Numbered from the stretch's first letter, positions 12,488-25,375 are shown. The stretch: DNA of 64,000 bases from Diploscapter coronatus (GCA_964036155.1 OZ038423.1:39199249-39263248); one strand, 5' to 3'. Notes: generated from the letters alone by a model not told the origin. Numbers and translations are program-made.

Positions 12488-14743
12488 CTAGGCAACACTT
12501 TTGCGCATAACTGTGACAGAGCTTTCGATGATTCGCTGTGACTTGGAAATGACGAAGAAGAAGATGTAGAGATAGACGAGGACTGCGGTAGCGATGACCA
12601 GCTCGAAGATAGCGGGCTTGACACGCTCTGCCAGGACGCGAGTCTTCGTCACTCCCCACACGCGCACTTCCTGCAGATCCACAGGCATCGTCGTCGTCTC
12701 AAAATTTAACTGTTACGGTACTCCTCAAAAAGTCATTTTACCACAGCGTAAATCCTCGCAGCAGCGGCAATGTTCTGTGCGACAATTCCAGTGGCCTCGG
12801 GGTCGGCAAGTGAGCGGGGCTTCGTGGCAAATTGACGAATGTAATGAGCCACTCTGCAAAATGGTAATGCAAAACTACAGAAATTTCGTTCCCTCTTGCC
12901 AACCTGTGCCTATCGACCGAGTTCTTGGAGAGCATCTGCGTGTCTGCAGTCACTCGCCTATCCTGTCTGTCGCTATTCGCCCCACTGTCTGCTTGAGTTA
13001 GAGGTATCATGTAACCGAGCACTGCCTCGGCGATGATCCTGAATTGTTTCAATTTCTAGCTTATTATAATTTTATAGGTGTGTTATTTCTACCTGATATT
13101 GCCCATCAAAGAGTTGACATCAACAGTGCTCGGCGTGTCGAGCAGCGACTTTCTCGAGTCCTGGTCCGAGGTCTCCAACCTGGACAGCGTCACTGCAGGC
13201 ATTCTCCTGACGTTGAATCTCTCGTGCTCCCAGGACATCAAGGGGGCGCCCAGGTTGATTTTCTTCGTCACCAACTCGATGCTTTTGTTCGGAGAAGCAG
13301 CCTGAAAATTATTTTTCTTTGTTTTAGTTTTAAAGGAAAAACCTTAAGTCTTTTCAAGAGTTGTCCTGCAGCCGACTCGTCAGAGGGAGCCTTCGAAGCG
13401 TGCATTCGCAAAGGCCCCACTCCTCCCACAGTATCCAGACAGATCGCGACTTCAAGCTTTTCATCTGGAAATTTGAAATTGTATTTTATTATTTAAAAAG
13501 GTATACCATTTGCTTGAGAGGCCTCTTGGAAATCATCAATGAACTGTCTCGCGCCCTGGTAGTTGTACTTGCCTCCCGCAGTCCACACGAATACCTGCAG
13601 TAATCCTTCTTTAGTGCAAAGCTACAGTAATCCCCCTACCAAGTTGTATTGCGGTTTGGTGGATGGCTTGTCGTAGAAAGGACTCAGAATGGCGAGCAAT
13701 TCGAGCAGAGCCACGATTCCGCTCCCATTCGAATCCGATCCAACTGCTACGCCCTGAAAAAAACGTTTTGATTTCACTTGAATTTCTTCTTACCGGAAAA
13801 GCAGCGTGACTGTCGTAGTGAGCCACGAATGCGATGGTGGGAGAGGAACGCTCTCCGCTGCCGAGACGAGCCTTCAAACACTTTTTGTCTGAAACAAGAC
13901 AAAGAGGGAACTAACAATGATGTTGTTGGGCTTGTAGTTGAGAACGTCAGAGGGCTGAGAGTCGACCGAAGTGAATTGGAAGGTGTTGGCTGTGAGCGAG
14001 TGCAACAGCTGGGCCGTGGCTGTTGCGGTCGAGTCGCCTGTCGATTCGATCTCAGACAGAATCGAAGGAACCTGCAACAGATACAGTAAGCCTCAACATA
14101 CAACTACAGCTACAGTAAACCCTCTTACGTTGCTCGTGGAGGGCGAAACATAGACCGTCAAGTCTGTCTTCTCGTTGAGGAAACGCTTCTCCATGTCGAT
14201 GAAGAGCTGCTTGTCCTGTGGAGAGAGGGCCTCCAAATCGGAAGGAATGAAGATGAGCAGAGCGCCCACAGACATCGACAGAATCGCGTCCACATCCCGA
14301 GTTGCCACGTCGCGCCAGGTCGCCACCATACAACTTAAAACAAGCATTTTTGCAAACTCATACTGTAGCTTAATTCTTTGCTCACCGACGCAGCGTTTTC
14401 GAGTCCAACGACACTGCCTCGTAGTGTATTTTGTAGTTCTGACTGCCATACAGACTCCCACTCAGCTCACACTGAAAGTGATGAATTATGCAGAGAAATG
14501 GCAGAACGATGACTGTACCTGGTGCATTCGATAGGCCAGAAATTCCAGCTCGACTTTATCTCCAAGTTGCTGGCTTCCAGCCACCTGGAAAGATTCAGGC
14601 ATTTCAAATTAGTATTTTCTTCTTCAAGATACAATTTGGTGTTTTAAGAGAAACAGAAGACTTACGACGCAAAATGACATGAGGAAGGACAGCGAAATGA
14701 TCGCGAAGGGATTCCGCAGCAGTTCCAGCAGCTCTTCCTGCAT
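12488..14743 (-). CDS. nra-2: Nicalin (ER membrane protein, M28 peptidase-like)
   Basis: About 560 residues in roughly eleven exons. Nicalin is an ER membrane glycoprotein related to nicastrin; it works with NOMO/TMEM147 in multipass protein biogenesis, and in C. elegans (NRA-2) in receptor assembly. The N-terminus has a hydrophobic anchor (residues about 10-30). Diagnostic blocks are LEFLAYRMHQ, LSPQDKQLFIDMEKRF, TIAFVAHYDSHAAF (the aminopeptidase-like core), GSDSNGSGIVALLEL, YNYQGARQF, MSWEHERFNVRRMPAVTLS and RIIAEAVLGYMIPL. A C-terminal helix is near FELVIATAVLVYLYIFFFVI. The start follows an orphan acceptor ctattttcag (ending 14751), consistent with a spliced leader. One internal acceptor is AAG (ttgttttaag). 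Divergent from the prolyl-tRNA synthetase gene. Confidence 0.93.
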
Positions 14744-15168
14744 TTTGAATCTGAAAATAGGGGAATTGATCAGGAAAATCCGAAATTAATCCGAGAAAGA
14801 CGGAAAATCGAAGGAAGGAGTTACTCGTAAAGAGAGGGCGAGACAGAGGTGGGGCTCGCAAACTGACGAATTGGTGAAAATATGTTTTTTCACTTGATTT
14901 TTCATTTTTTAAAAGTGATTTGAAATGACAATCAACTTCAAATCGAAGTCCCTGCTCGGGGCTGGACGGAAATTCCCAGGTGAGAGAGTATCTCTCTTTC
15001 TCTGCTCCACGCGCGCTTTCTTTTTTGTTCCTTTTCTGGCCCATCTAATTGCCGGGAAATACGGAAACTGAAATTAGAGAAAGAAAGGAATACACTCGCG
15101 GAGAAGAGAAAGACGCTCTCACCCCCAATTTTCCGCCCAGCCCTGCTACTGCCACTGTCAACTGCTTT
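14744..15168. promoter_or_regulatory. Divergent promoter region between nicalin and mitochondrial ProRS
   Basis: About 425 bases between divergent start codons. The open frame on the - strand here (14604-15044) only extends nicalin exon 1 upstream through an acceptor, so it is not coding. On the + strand an in-frame ATG-less extension reaches 15049. The acceptor-like ccgcccag at 15140 may be the trans-splice site of the synthetase gene. Confidence 0.5.
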
Positions 15169-17291
15169 ATGAATAACTCGATCATTTACAGCCGTTTAAT
15201 GACCTTCAAAGCCTCGCAATTTCTATTCCACGGAAGTGGCGTCCCTCCAGCTTCTAAGTGTTTGTCTCATCAGGTAAAATCAAGTTTTAGAAATGAGAAA
15301 TGCTACAGAGTCTTTTCAGGCTCTCCAGCTCAACTGCTTCATTCAAAAAGTCGACTCTGGACTTTACAGGTATTTTCCCTAGTTTTTGGGCACAATTTTT
15401 TTCCTGAAAATGACAAGATTTCTAAAAACGACATGTTGAATTCATTCGTCTTTTCTACAAAATTCCTTAAAGACGAGTTTCAAGACTATAGTAATCCCCT
15501 TTGTATTGCAGTTTGCTGCCACTCGGTCAATTAGTCATCGACCGCATAAATCGACTCATCGAGGATGAATTCAGCAGGATCGGCGCTCTGGTTTCTATTT
15601 TACAAAGATGAAACTTATCTGAATTATTAATCATTCAGAAAATCTCTGTCCCAATTCTCGGCCCGAAGAAGCTGTGGGATGAAACGGAGCGATGGGATGC
15701 AATGGGGAAGGAGCTGTTCCAACTCAGTGACAGAGGAAAGAGTCACTTTTGTTTGCAGGTTTGTCAAAGTTAACATTTTGAAAAAATGGTTTAAATTCTG
15801 CAAGTTTTAGCCGACTGCAGAAGAAATGGTCACTTCGCTCGTTCGCAATCTGCCCTCGTTGCGAGTCGCGTCTCTGCCTCTGCTGCTCTATCAAACAACC
15901 GAGAAATTCAGAGATGAAAGAAATCCAAGGTAAAGAAAAATAATTTGGAGAGAACTTTTTTCTCCCAGATTTGGTCTAATCCGAGGTCGTCAATTCCTGA
16001 TGAACGACATGTATTCCTTCGACGTGGATGTGAACTCCTGCCAGAAGACGTACAGCCTCGTCACCAGCGCGTATAGACGAATCTTCAAGGACGCTCTGCA
16101 ACTGGAAATACGTACGGTAGTTGCTCTAACCAAAAATATTCCAAAAGTTCCATTGCAGGTCGTTTCCGATCCTGGTGTTCATGGGGGCGCAATTTCACAT
16201 GAATATCACCTGGAAAATAACTTGGAAGAAGACAAGATTTCTTACTGCAGCAGGTGAAAGATAAAGCGAATCTAGGAAAATTTCAAAGTCTTTTGAGATG
16301 TGAAATCGGCCACAAACCCGGGGAGACAGATCCACAATGCTCTCATTCGGAATTGCAGGAGATGAGCTCGATTGAAATAGCCCACACTTTTCAACTGGGC
16401 ACTCGATATGCACAGGCCTTCAAGGCATTCGTTCCTGGCACCCAGAGACCTCTCGAAATGGCCTGTTATGGAATTGGAGTTAGCAGGTCGGTTTACTTAT
16501 CCTTTACATTTATTTTTGGAAGGAATTTCAGGCTGTTGCCGGCCTGTGTCGATGCCTTGTCAATCGATGTCAAAGCGATCCGTCTGCCGAACAAAATCGT
16601 CCCATTTGACGCTGCGATTATAACGGCTTCGAAGGTTCTTTTCATTTTTTCTCTAAAAATGCGAGTGTTGAAATTTCAGCTGAGTTCTGATCCAACAGCC
16701 CTGTCCCTATGTGAAGAATTGCAATCAGCGCTGCAAGCCAGGAACATGACCGTGCTGCTCCACGACATGCACAAAATGTCTGTGGGGGACAGACTCTACG
16801 ATCTCAATCGAATCGGAATTCCGAGGATATTCGTGCTCGCCAATGTCACAAAGAGATCTTTCTCTACAGAGGTAATACTTTTTTTTTGCAAGGTACGATT
16901 TTCTATTGATTGCTTACCACATAGTGCAGAGTCCTTTTGTAAGTCAATCTTTCAACGTTTCTGTTGGAAAGAGGCGCAAAAGAGTGTGTTATTTCTGTGA
17001 ATGTATTTGCACAAGACTCTGCATGCATGCAGAAGGAGAGAAAATAAAAGTGATGATAAGGCAAGAGGCATTAAGGCAGAGCGCATGCAGAGAAAACTGA
17101 AAACACATCATTTGACGCTGACTTTATTAGGCAAAACTTTACAATGCTAAACATTTCCTTCAAAGCATAGTCTATTCGCCTGTTTTCAGACTCCCCTCAT
17201 CGAATTCTTCTCTGCAGAACCGAGAACATCGAATCTCACAGAGAAAGGCAGCCTCTCACTCGAACAAATCGTTCAACTCTTAGACGAATAG
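15169..17291 (+). CDS. pars-2: Mitochondrial prolyl-tRNA synthetase
   Basis: A class II aminoacyl-tRNA synthetase of the bacterial-type mitochondrial form, charging tRNA-Pro in the matrix. The N-terminus is Ser/Phe-rich with few acidic residues, like a targeting peptide. Next come [17 protein letters not shown] and [20 protein letters not shown] (motif 1 region), [17 protein letters not shown], motif 2 as [17 protein letters not shown] followed by [36 protein letters not shown] and motif 3 as [10 protein letters not shown]. The anticodon-binding domain follows ([20 protein letters not shown]), ending with [10 protein letters not shown]. One intron uses a GAG acceptor (ttttgag, 16297). The start is set at the first methionine after the possible trans-splice acceptor; an in-frame upstream extension lacks support. 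AATAAA at 17363 precedes the next gene's acceptor by 103 bases, an operon arrangement. Confidence 0.93.
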
Positions 17292-17516
17292 TTTTTTTTT
17301 CTTTCTAGAGCTTCATAGATATTTTAGGACTGTTTCTTGTTGAAGATTGTTGTTGATTTTTAAATAAAGTTTGTAAAAATTGAAGTTTTTCTTCTTATTA
17401 AAGAACTTATGGTTTTGACCATAAATGATATCTTCCTGAAAAATAACGAAAATGTCCAATTTTTGTTGTAGACCGAGCTGAGTGCTGTGGGTAAATCGGG
17501 TGAGGTGCGACTCGAC

Positions 17517-20500
17517 ATGGTCACCATCACATCGGGGACTGATCGAGATCATAGAGACAGGGACAGAACTGAGAAGAATGGGACGATTGGGTCGAGCAAT
17601 GCAGAGCGACATAAATCGAGTAAGGCAGCTAGGCATGTGTTGCATTTATGCAATTCCTCCCTTTTCAACGATTAACTAATTAATGATGCTCTTTGAGATG
17701 GACTCGAACTGCGTGTGCTGACACTCAACATGTGGTGTCTACCTCAGCCCTGGCCTGTGGGCAGCAAGGACAGAAAGCATCGACTCAAACGACTTGCAGA
17801 GGCTCTGCTCATCGAGGAGTACGACATTGTTGGCCTGCAGGCATTCGATTTATTTCGTCTTCTCTGTACATTTTGACCGAATTGCAGGAAATCTGGAAGG
17901 AAGGCGACTACCTCGATCTGGTAGATCAGTTGAAGGACGTCTACAAATTCCACCATTATTTCCATTCTGGCTGGACGGGCAGTGGGGTCTGTATTCTCTC
18001 TCGACATCCCATTGTTTCCACACTCATTCACAGGTTCATTCTCTTTTCTTCCTCAGTTCCGAATGTTCAAATTGAAATGTATGTGTTCAGATATTCTCTG
18101 AATGGATTCGCTCACCACGTTCATAGAGGCGATTGGTTCGGAGGAAAGGTTTGATTTTTCTTTTAAAATAAAGACACATTTAGGAGAATAAATTCAGGTA
18201 GTTGGAATGGTGGAATTGGAAATTGGCGATTGTCGCGTGAATTTCTACTCGACGCATCTGCACGCGGAGTACAACAGGGAAAATGACTTGTATTTGCCAC
18301 ACAGGTTGAGAGAATGATTAAAAGAAGACTTACATTGTGCTGTTTTGTTGCAGAACTGCGCAAGCATTCGAGTTGAGTCAATTCGTGCGCCACACAGCAC
18401 ACGGGGCAGATGCCGTAATCGTCGTTGGCGATCTGAATCTCGAGCCTGTCGACTTGGGATATAGGTGAGCATACTATAGACTTAGTCGCCTTATCACTCT
18501 TCTTTCAATTGATACAAATTGCAGAATAATTCTGGCTCAAGCAAAATTGCTGGATGCGTGGAGACTGAGTCACGAAGCCGAATACTCGGATGCAGACATG
18601 GGACTGGGCAGATGCAGAGGAGTGGGCAGGGGTGGCACTTCAGACCGACCTGACAATTCATACTCGTCCATTCTCAGACAACGAACTGTAGGAGTTTATA
18701 ACTGTTTACCCTTTATCCCCTTTGTTTTCAATGTTCAAGGAGAAAACAACATATTGCAGGACGAAAGCAAGCGCATCGACTATATCCTGTTCAAAAGCGG
18801 TCGAATGAACATGTCTCTCGAAGAATGCGAAATCACTATGAATAGGGTATTCTCTTCAATTCTTTTCACTTTTGAACAGACCTAGAGAGGATGATCGTCT
18901 AAACCCATTTGCCCGAAAATATTGGGGGATAGGTAGGGACCGCCAAGCCCCGCCCCTTTCACTGGATTCAAAAGTGTCCATAGTTGATAACCCTTTCGAT
19001 TATCGCAAATATTTTTTGTTTTACTTTTATTTTTAATAATTGATCGGTACCTATTATACAATTCGATACCGCTCTTTCACGTGGTGATATCGGTTTATTG
19101 GTTGGATGCGAAATAAGTCCGCAAATGCGCGTCAAATTACGACAATGCTAATATTTCGAGTTATAAAAAAGGCACATTTAATTTTTTTTGATGAATCGGT
19201 ACACCTAGTTAAAATGTACAACATATGTAAAAATTAGAAAAATCCTGCGGCGCCAAACTTTTCCCGAGGCAATAATAGATGCTCGCCTTTAGGGTACTGT
19301 ATCTTTACAAGGGATCGGTAAAATCGTCTGAAAACTTGACTAAAATAAAATTTGACACTCCCTAATTATGCTACTCGAAAGAAAAAAACGAAATTTTATC
19401 AGAAAATATTTTTAAAATTAATTTCAAAATGACCATTTTTTTGTCTTTACTAATTTGGACTGCCCTAGTCATATTTTTAAAGGCACATGTGTTTTTATTT
19501 GATATTTTGATTAGTTGGTCAATTGTCTATCTTCAGTGAAAAAATCAGAAAAATCCTGCGGCGCCGAGCTGAGATCCTGATAATCCGCGAAAATATAAAA
19601 GAAGCCAATGCTGAAATGAAAGAGAGTGCAGAGAAAAAGATCCCTAAAGGCAGAGAAAGAAAGGGGGGAGCGAGCGGCATAGTGTCTTTTGCAGATAAAC
19701 CACGCCCCTTTCCTTTGTCCACGAAAAGGAGCGATTTTCCCGATTTTTCGCGTTAAATTTTATCAAATTTTTTATCAGTAACGTATTTTTTCGCGGTTTT
19801 TTCGGTGGGGATGTTTAGAGGGGCACCTCAGACCCTGAAAAATGTAGAAAACATAATGCCAGAGTGAATTTGACAAAATGGCTGGCGGTCTCTAGGGATA
19901 GGCTGCAAATTTATATCTCGAACTTATCGTTAGCCAAACATTCACATTTGCGGCCTGGTGTCATAGCTATAATTTTGCTCTTGCGACCTACTCCCTAGCT
20001 TCTTTTCGCCTGGCGAAAGTACTCCATAAGTCTGCTTTTGAAACAAAAATGTTTTTTTCTTCATTTTGAAAGAATGCATACGTTTTCATTTCAGATTCCT
20101 GGAGAAGAGATCAACTTTTCTGATCATGTCGGTGTGCACGCCCGATTCTTGATTGATGACACGCACAGACAGGTATAATTCAATGGAAGTGAAGAATGTA
20201 AGAATGTTGTGACTTTAGGTGAGTCAACACGCAGAACCACACAGGCCTTTGCTGATCGAGGCGATTGGCTACGTGGCAGGCGGACAGAGACGCGCCCGCA
20301 CAGACAGACTCATCTTCTTCTGTTCGGCTGCTGTTCTCCTCGCCTGCGTCCTCGTTTCTGTCTTCTTCGAGCCAAATAATGCCGTCCTCTCCATGGGATT
20401 GGCCATTACAAGGTAGACAAGCACTTTCACTTTATCACTTGGTTTGTAGAAGGAAATATAGTGAGGCAGAGTTTGAAATACTTATCCTCTGCATATTCAA

Positions 20501-20707
20501 TCTTGCAAAAATGAAAAGTCATTCGTTTTGTTCGGCTGAATTTAGCGAAAATAAACGGCGAAAGAAGATAACCGTTTGTTTTTCTCTAGATTCCTTTTGA
20601 CTGTGATCGCTGTGTTCTGCATCTGGTACGGACTGATCGGCCTGTCTTTGGAATTGAAATCGCTCAAAGCTGCAAAGCAATCCATGCAGCAGCTGCTTAA
20701 CGATTAA
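17517..20707 (+). CDS. SMPD2: Neutral sphingomyelinase (SMPD2-type phosphodiesterase)
   Basis: About 450 residues. A Mg-dependent exonuclease-endonuclease-phosphatase fold enzyme that hydrolyses sphingomyelin to ceramide and phosphocholine at internal membranes. Core blocks: LELRVLTLNMWCLPQ, IVGLQ|EIWKEGDY (metal-binding glutamate), SGVCILSRHP, RGDWFGGKVVG, VNFYSTHLHAEYN, VVGDLNLEPVDLGYR, RIDYILFKS and SDHVGVHARF (catalytic histidine). Two C-terminal helices follow (RLIFFCSAAVLLACVLVSVF and LTVIAVFCIWYGLIGLS), as in SMPD2. The N-terminal exon (17517-17627) encodes about 37 hydrophilic residues absent from the vertebrate protein. The GLQ|EIW intron is GC-AG with the weak donor gcattc. The first coding intron ends in GAG. 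A 1.25-kb intron (about 18850-20095) holds repeats. Second gene of a putative operon; spliced-leader acceptor at 17471. Confidence 0.9.
18850..20095. repeat. Repeat-bearing long intron in the sphingomyelinase gene
   Basis: This intron is about 20 times the usual length here. It contains a direct repeat of the 19-mer agaaaaatcctgcggcgcc near 19236 and 19546. Similar blocks sit in inverted orientation near its ends: taggGACCGCCAAGCC at about 18947 against the reverse complement of ggctggcggtctctaggg at about 19879. Two accgcccc/acgcccctttc-type motifs also occur. This looks like a non-autonomous transposon or nested elements. The 67- and 77-residue frames at 19519-19756 have no family resemblance. 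Confidence 0.45.
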
Positions 20708-21533
20708 ATGCTTTAATTTTGAATAGAACGAATCCAAATGAAGTTTTCTTTTTATCAGCTCATTTATATCAATCTTATCAGAGTCTCAAGTTATTTTCTT
20801 TCTACTAGACAAAAGCTAAATGGCTAAATGACCAACTAGTAATTTGAATTTTAATTAGCCTTTTTATCTTCTATACACTCAAACTCAACGAATGTACGGA
20901 TGATATATTTATTCCCTCTGAAAAATGTGAATAATTTAGTAGTATACTTTGAAAATTCTATCTATCAGAGAAGCAAAAAATTCTATCCAGGTTTTTTGGA
21001 TCCCAATTTTTTTGTTCAAATTTCTAAGACTTGGAAAGAAGCACGGTGATTGTGATTTATTAATTCTCGTCATCACAGAAATGATTGTTTCCTTTATTAT
21101 TTTTCCCGAATTTGATCAACTTGATATATGGAACACGATAATTTGAATTATAGAGAAACCTTTAGAGTAATAAAGATTTGGAATTAAAAAAAATGTATCA
21201 AGAATGAAGACTTAATACAAAAAATGTCTACGAAATATTAAATCTCATGCTCCAAAGACAAAACAACACTTGTGGGGAGGGATTACGAAAGACTTAGACA
21301 GATGAAGAGATAACAAAGAATACAGACATAGGGGAAATAGTGAGTAGAAGAAGGATGAAATAGAAGAGAGCAGACAAGCAGCGTGCAAAATAAGCACCAC
21401 ATTCTCGATTCTCCTGTTCTCTATTCATTGATTCAATGTGATATTATTCCATCAACTCACTCAATCGATATTCCCTCATCAGCATTCGAGTTCATCAGTT
21501 CCGATAATCTAGACAGTTCTCTAAGTCCATGAA
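20708..21533. other. Intergenic, no gene seen
   Basis: AT-rich spacer between the sphingomyelinase stop and the four-helix protein start. An A/G-rich stretch lies at 21290-21370. No splice-linked coding segments were found. Confidence 0.55.
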
Positions 21534-22635
21534 ATGTCGCTCCGCGACACTTGGGAGCGATTCTATGGTTGGCTCAAGAATAATGCAGATTCCAACTCCG
21601 TCTCCTATTCACGATTCGGACTTCCAGGTTAGTTGTTGAAGACTGTCAAATTAGCAGGTTAGTAAGCTTTGACCATTTAAAGGAGATGAAGTGGATGACC
21701 GACCTCCGCCCACGCAAATTCATGTGGCCGAATTCAAAGAAGACGCCCCTCCATTCATGATTTTCGGAGTCCACTCCATCAAGGCCGCAGTGGTAGACAT
21801 TGGATGAGTTGGATGAAATGCATCAAGATCTCATCTTCAGATCACAGCAGGCATAGGCATCTCCATCACTGTGTTCATATTCCTGAGTATATTCTTCGAG
21901 TTTGACTGGTACAACAACAAGAAAGGCATCGATATAAGTGTGCTGGGTGAGTTATTGAATTATCGCACTTCATTTTGGTAGAATGTCCCTTGATTGCTTC
22001 ATTTAGTCGGCCTCGTGCTGTTTTTGCTGGTTGGAGTGACGGTTCACTGGCAAATTGTACGCGGCGTGAAACACACGCAGCCGCAAAGTCTCGTGCCATT
22101 CATCATCATCTACAGCATCATGATTCTCTCAGAGCTGCTCTTCCTCATTCTCTCCCTCAACCAATGGGTCGTTGTTACTTACATTCAACAAGTCGAACAG
22201 TTCTATCACTTGGTCAGAATTATCACAATTACTCTCCATTGTCCTCTCCTTTAGAAAAAAAACATAAATTTAAGCGTGCCTTATTCCTGACTGTTATGTT
22301 CGTCGTGGTGATCGCTGTGCAGCTGGCCATGCTCTTCTCTGTCATACGGTATTTTATCAATCATTTTCTTTAATTCTTTAAATGGAGAGTTTCTAGATGT
22401 CGAAATTATCTCGAGAAGAAATCCATTCACGAGATGGAAATGCGCATTGCTGAGAGAGCTGTAAGCAGAATGACCAAGTCCTGAAAATGCGGCTAAGTTT
22501 TAGAAAATCGAAAATCCCGGGCTGAAGATTGTAGTTGGTGGTTCGCTGCCGCCTCCACACACTTCAGTGGCTGATTCGACGATCATCAACTCTCCAAACA
22601 GAACAGAATTTCCAACCAACCAAAATCCAGCTTAG
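21534..22635 (+). CDS. Unknown four-helix membrane protein
   Basis: About 240 residues; I do not recognise the family. The N-terminus MSLRDTWERFYGWLKNN is hydrophilic, followed by a Pro-rich DDRPPPTQIHVAEF stretch. Four hydrophobic segments follow: ITAGIGISITVFIFLSIFF, VLVGLVLFLLVGVTVHW, VPFIIIYSIMILSELLFLIL and ALFLTVMFVVVIAVQLAMLF. The cytosol-type tail is basic then Ser/Pro/Thr-rich (GSLPPPHTSVAD) and ends TNQNPA. The last membrane exon must start at CGTGCC (22275) after the AAG acceptor aaatttaag, because the nearer ttttag acceptor shifts the frame into a stop. Another intron ends atttaaag (21682). Topology resembles small nematode tetraspan proteins, but no function can be assigned. Confidence 0.8.
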
Positions 22636-23489
22636 ATACTAGGTATTGTCAATGACCGACAGGGCTGTGTACGAACTCGAACTCGCCGCGAGTTAAAGCC
22701 GAATTCGAGTTCGGTTTTTTTTTTGTTTCAAACTCTGTACATCTCTGATGATCGATTACTTGAGACGAGGGAAATGAGACGCAATTATGATGCACGGGTG
22801 TTAGCACGCTGTTTGCAGCGAACTTTACGCTATTACATAATATTCAAGAAACGAGTCAGACGACTATTTGTGCATACGCGATGCACATTTAGCATATTCG
22901 AATTTGTGCGTCATTTACTTCGTCTCAAGTTATCGGTCATCGATAATACTTAGATTGGTTCAATTCGAAACAGCACATTTGTAAGTACGAAGTTGTCAGT
23001 TTCAAACGAGCACTTGCCATAATAAATGAATTTATGACTTGAAACAGGTTTCAAAATGAATCAAAGCTTGTTGATTTGTAGCCTGCAATGCTTCAGCTAC
23101 AAAATAAAATAGAGATTAATTCAATAAAATGAATGAATGTATGAATGATCCATCTCTGAGGCATTCACTTTGAGAAGGAAGCCGGCTGGGCAATAAGTAG
23201 AATTAGCAGAGAAGACGAGTGATAAGGTGATAAGGAAGGGAGGAGCGGTTAGATGAAAGGGGGAAGGGGAAGAGGCACGACAGAGGAAGAGAGGAAGGAG
23301 ACTTTGCCAATGCCGCCTGGGGCAAGGCAAAAGGAACCGTCAAAGGGAAAATAGACAGGAAAGAAGTCAGACAGACAAAGACAAGAGGTAAAGCACTAGA
23401 TTGAGGGGCTGGGGCTTGATAATTTGATAGATAATTACTCCTCGTCTCCTCGACAGGTCATTCAATAGAATTGCACTTCGCAAGGAGCT
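22636..23489. other. Intergenic with a 10-bp hairpin
   Basis: A perfect inverted repeat, CGAACTCGAA (22672-22681) and TTCGAGTTCG (22704-22713), is followed by a run of nine or more T. It lies within about 40 bases of the upstream stop codon, so it may be a 3' UTR structure or a small mobile repeat. The remainder is AT-rich, with a purine-rich stretch at 23220-23400 just ahead of the Sp-factor gene. No coding exons were recognised. Confidence 0.55.
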
Positions 23490-24191
<702 letters not shown>

Positions 24192-24687
24192 TATTTCCCT
24201 TCACACTTCTATGCATCCAAACGCAAATTTAAAATAGTTTTACGGTACCGTAAAAGCAGCGTAAAATAATTTTAATTTTGCGATCAATTAGCATTATATT
24301 TTCTACGTAAGGCTAAAATGCTCACTAAATCGGGATATTGGTGTACCTCAGTTCTGCAGAGACTTTTTGACCTCAAATTCGGATTTAGTAGGGCCGATTT
24401 TACTAGACAGCGTTTTCCCCGAGTTTTTTTTGCATTAGAGTTTTGAATTTTCATCTCACTTTGAAGCGATCTCAAAGTATAGTTTGACTGAATCTTCCCG
24501 GATTTTTTTTCTAATTTTCCCATTACGAGTTGAATAATCTTACAAAGAATAAATGTAACACGATTTTGAATGTTATCATCTTTTTTCTCGCAATTTAGTC
24601 TTTGGATAAATTGAAAGATGATCATTTCTCGACTCGTCGAAATATCGAGATGTTTACGCCTAACGCGAGAGCCATCATTGAAAATGT
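24192..24687. repeat. Intergenic containing one copy of a dispersed repeat
   Basis: Bases about 24340-24480 resemble 44795-44905. Both contain a variant of gacctcaaattcggatt, then agggccgattt, then agagttttgaattttcatc followed by cactttgaag. No gene is seen. The 113-residue frame at 24284-24625 (-) spans this repeat and is not called. Confidence 0.5.
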
Positions 24688-25375
24688 ATGCTTTTGAATG
24701 CTCTGAGTGCAGTCAAACTCGACGTCGTCAAGACTGCCTCCCAAGAAGTCTTCTATAACGACCATCAAGTCCATCAAATCCATTACGAGTGAATCGTGAG
24801 AGCAATCAGCATGAAATGTCTCACTTCTAATGCTTTATTTGTCGATTCAGAACTGTGCCTCGCTCGAGTGAATTACCACGTGTCGATGATTTCTCTGCCG
24901 GAAGCGCAGAAACAGGCTGTCGAAAAGGACCTTCAACCGCCCACCGACTACAATGGATGCATGCACAAAGCATGCAGGCAAGTTAATCAAGCCATTTCAC
25001 ATATTCGAATATTCGCGTATTGAATAGAAAAGCAATTGCTGAGTGATAGACGAACTGCTTGTAGAACGGGCAGCACTGTGACGATCTACGAAAACGCCAC
25101 TCCACGCCCAAACGGTACATATTTAGGCAATAGTTGGAAGTGTCGTTGCATCGTAGTATGAGATATAGCATAAGCTAAGCTAGGCTAGAATAGGAATAGG
25201 GTTAGGGGGAGGAGGTAAGATAGAGGTTAATTTCCAAATATATCCTTACAAAGTGCAAATATTGCGATGCTGCGACTCTTCACGTTTTTGCAGATTTTAA
25301 TACATTCATGAAGAAATACAACTATTTTCAGACACTTCGCAAAACACCTCGGATTCGAACAGCTTCATTGAATGA
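24688..25375 (+). CDS. Small orphan protein, function unknown
   Basis: About 120 residues assembled from four segments joined in frame. It begins MLLNALSAVKLDVVKTASQ, continues VFYNDHQVHQIHYELCLARV (junction at about 24788|24852), then LPEAQKQAVEKDLQPPTDYN and CMHKACR, then TGSTVTIYENATPRPN, and ends DTSQNTSDSNSFIE at TGA 25373-25375. The donors are GT and the acceptors CAG or TAG, and all frames agree, which argues for a real gene. The start is provisional: an in-frame TGA lies nine bases upstream, so it may be the true ATG or the first exon may be missed. Two nearby cysteines in CMHKAC stand out; no domain is recognised. AATAAA lies at 25454. Confidence 0.55.
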
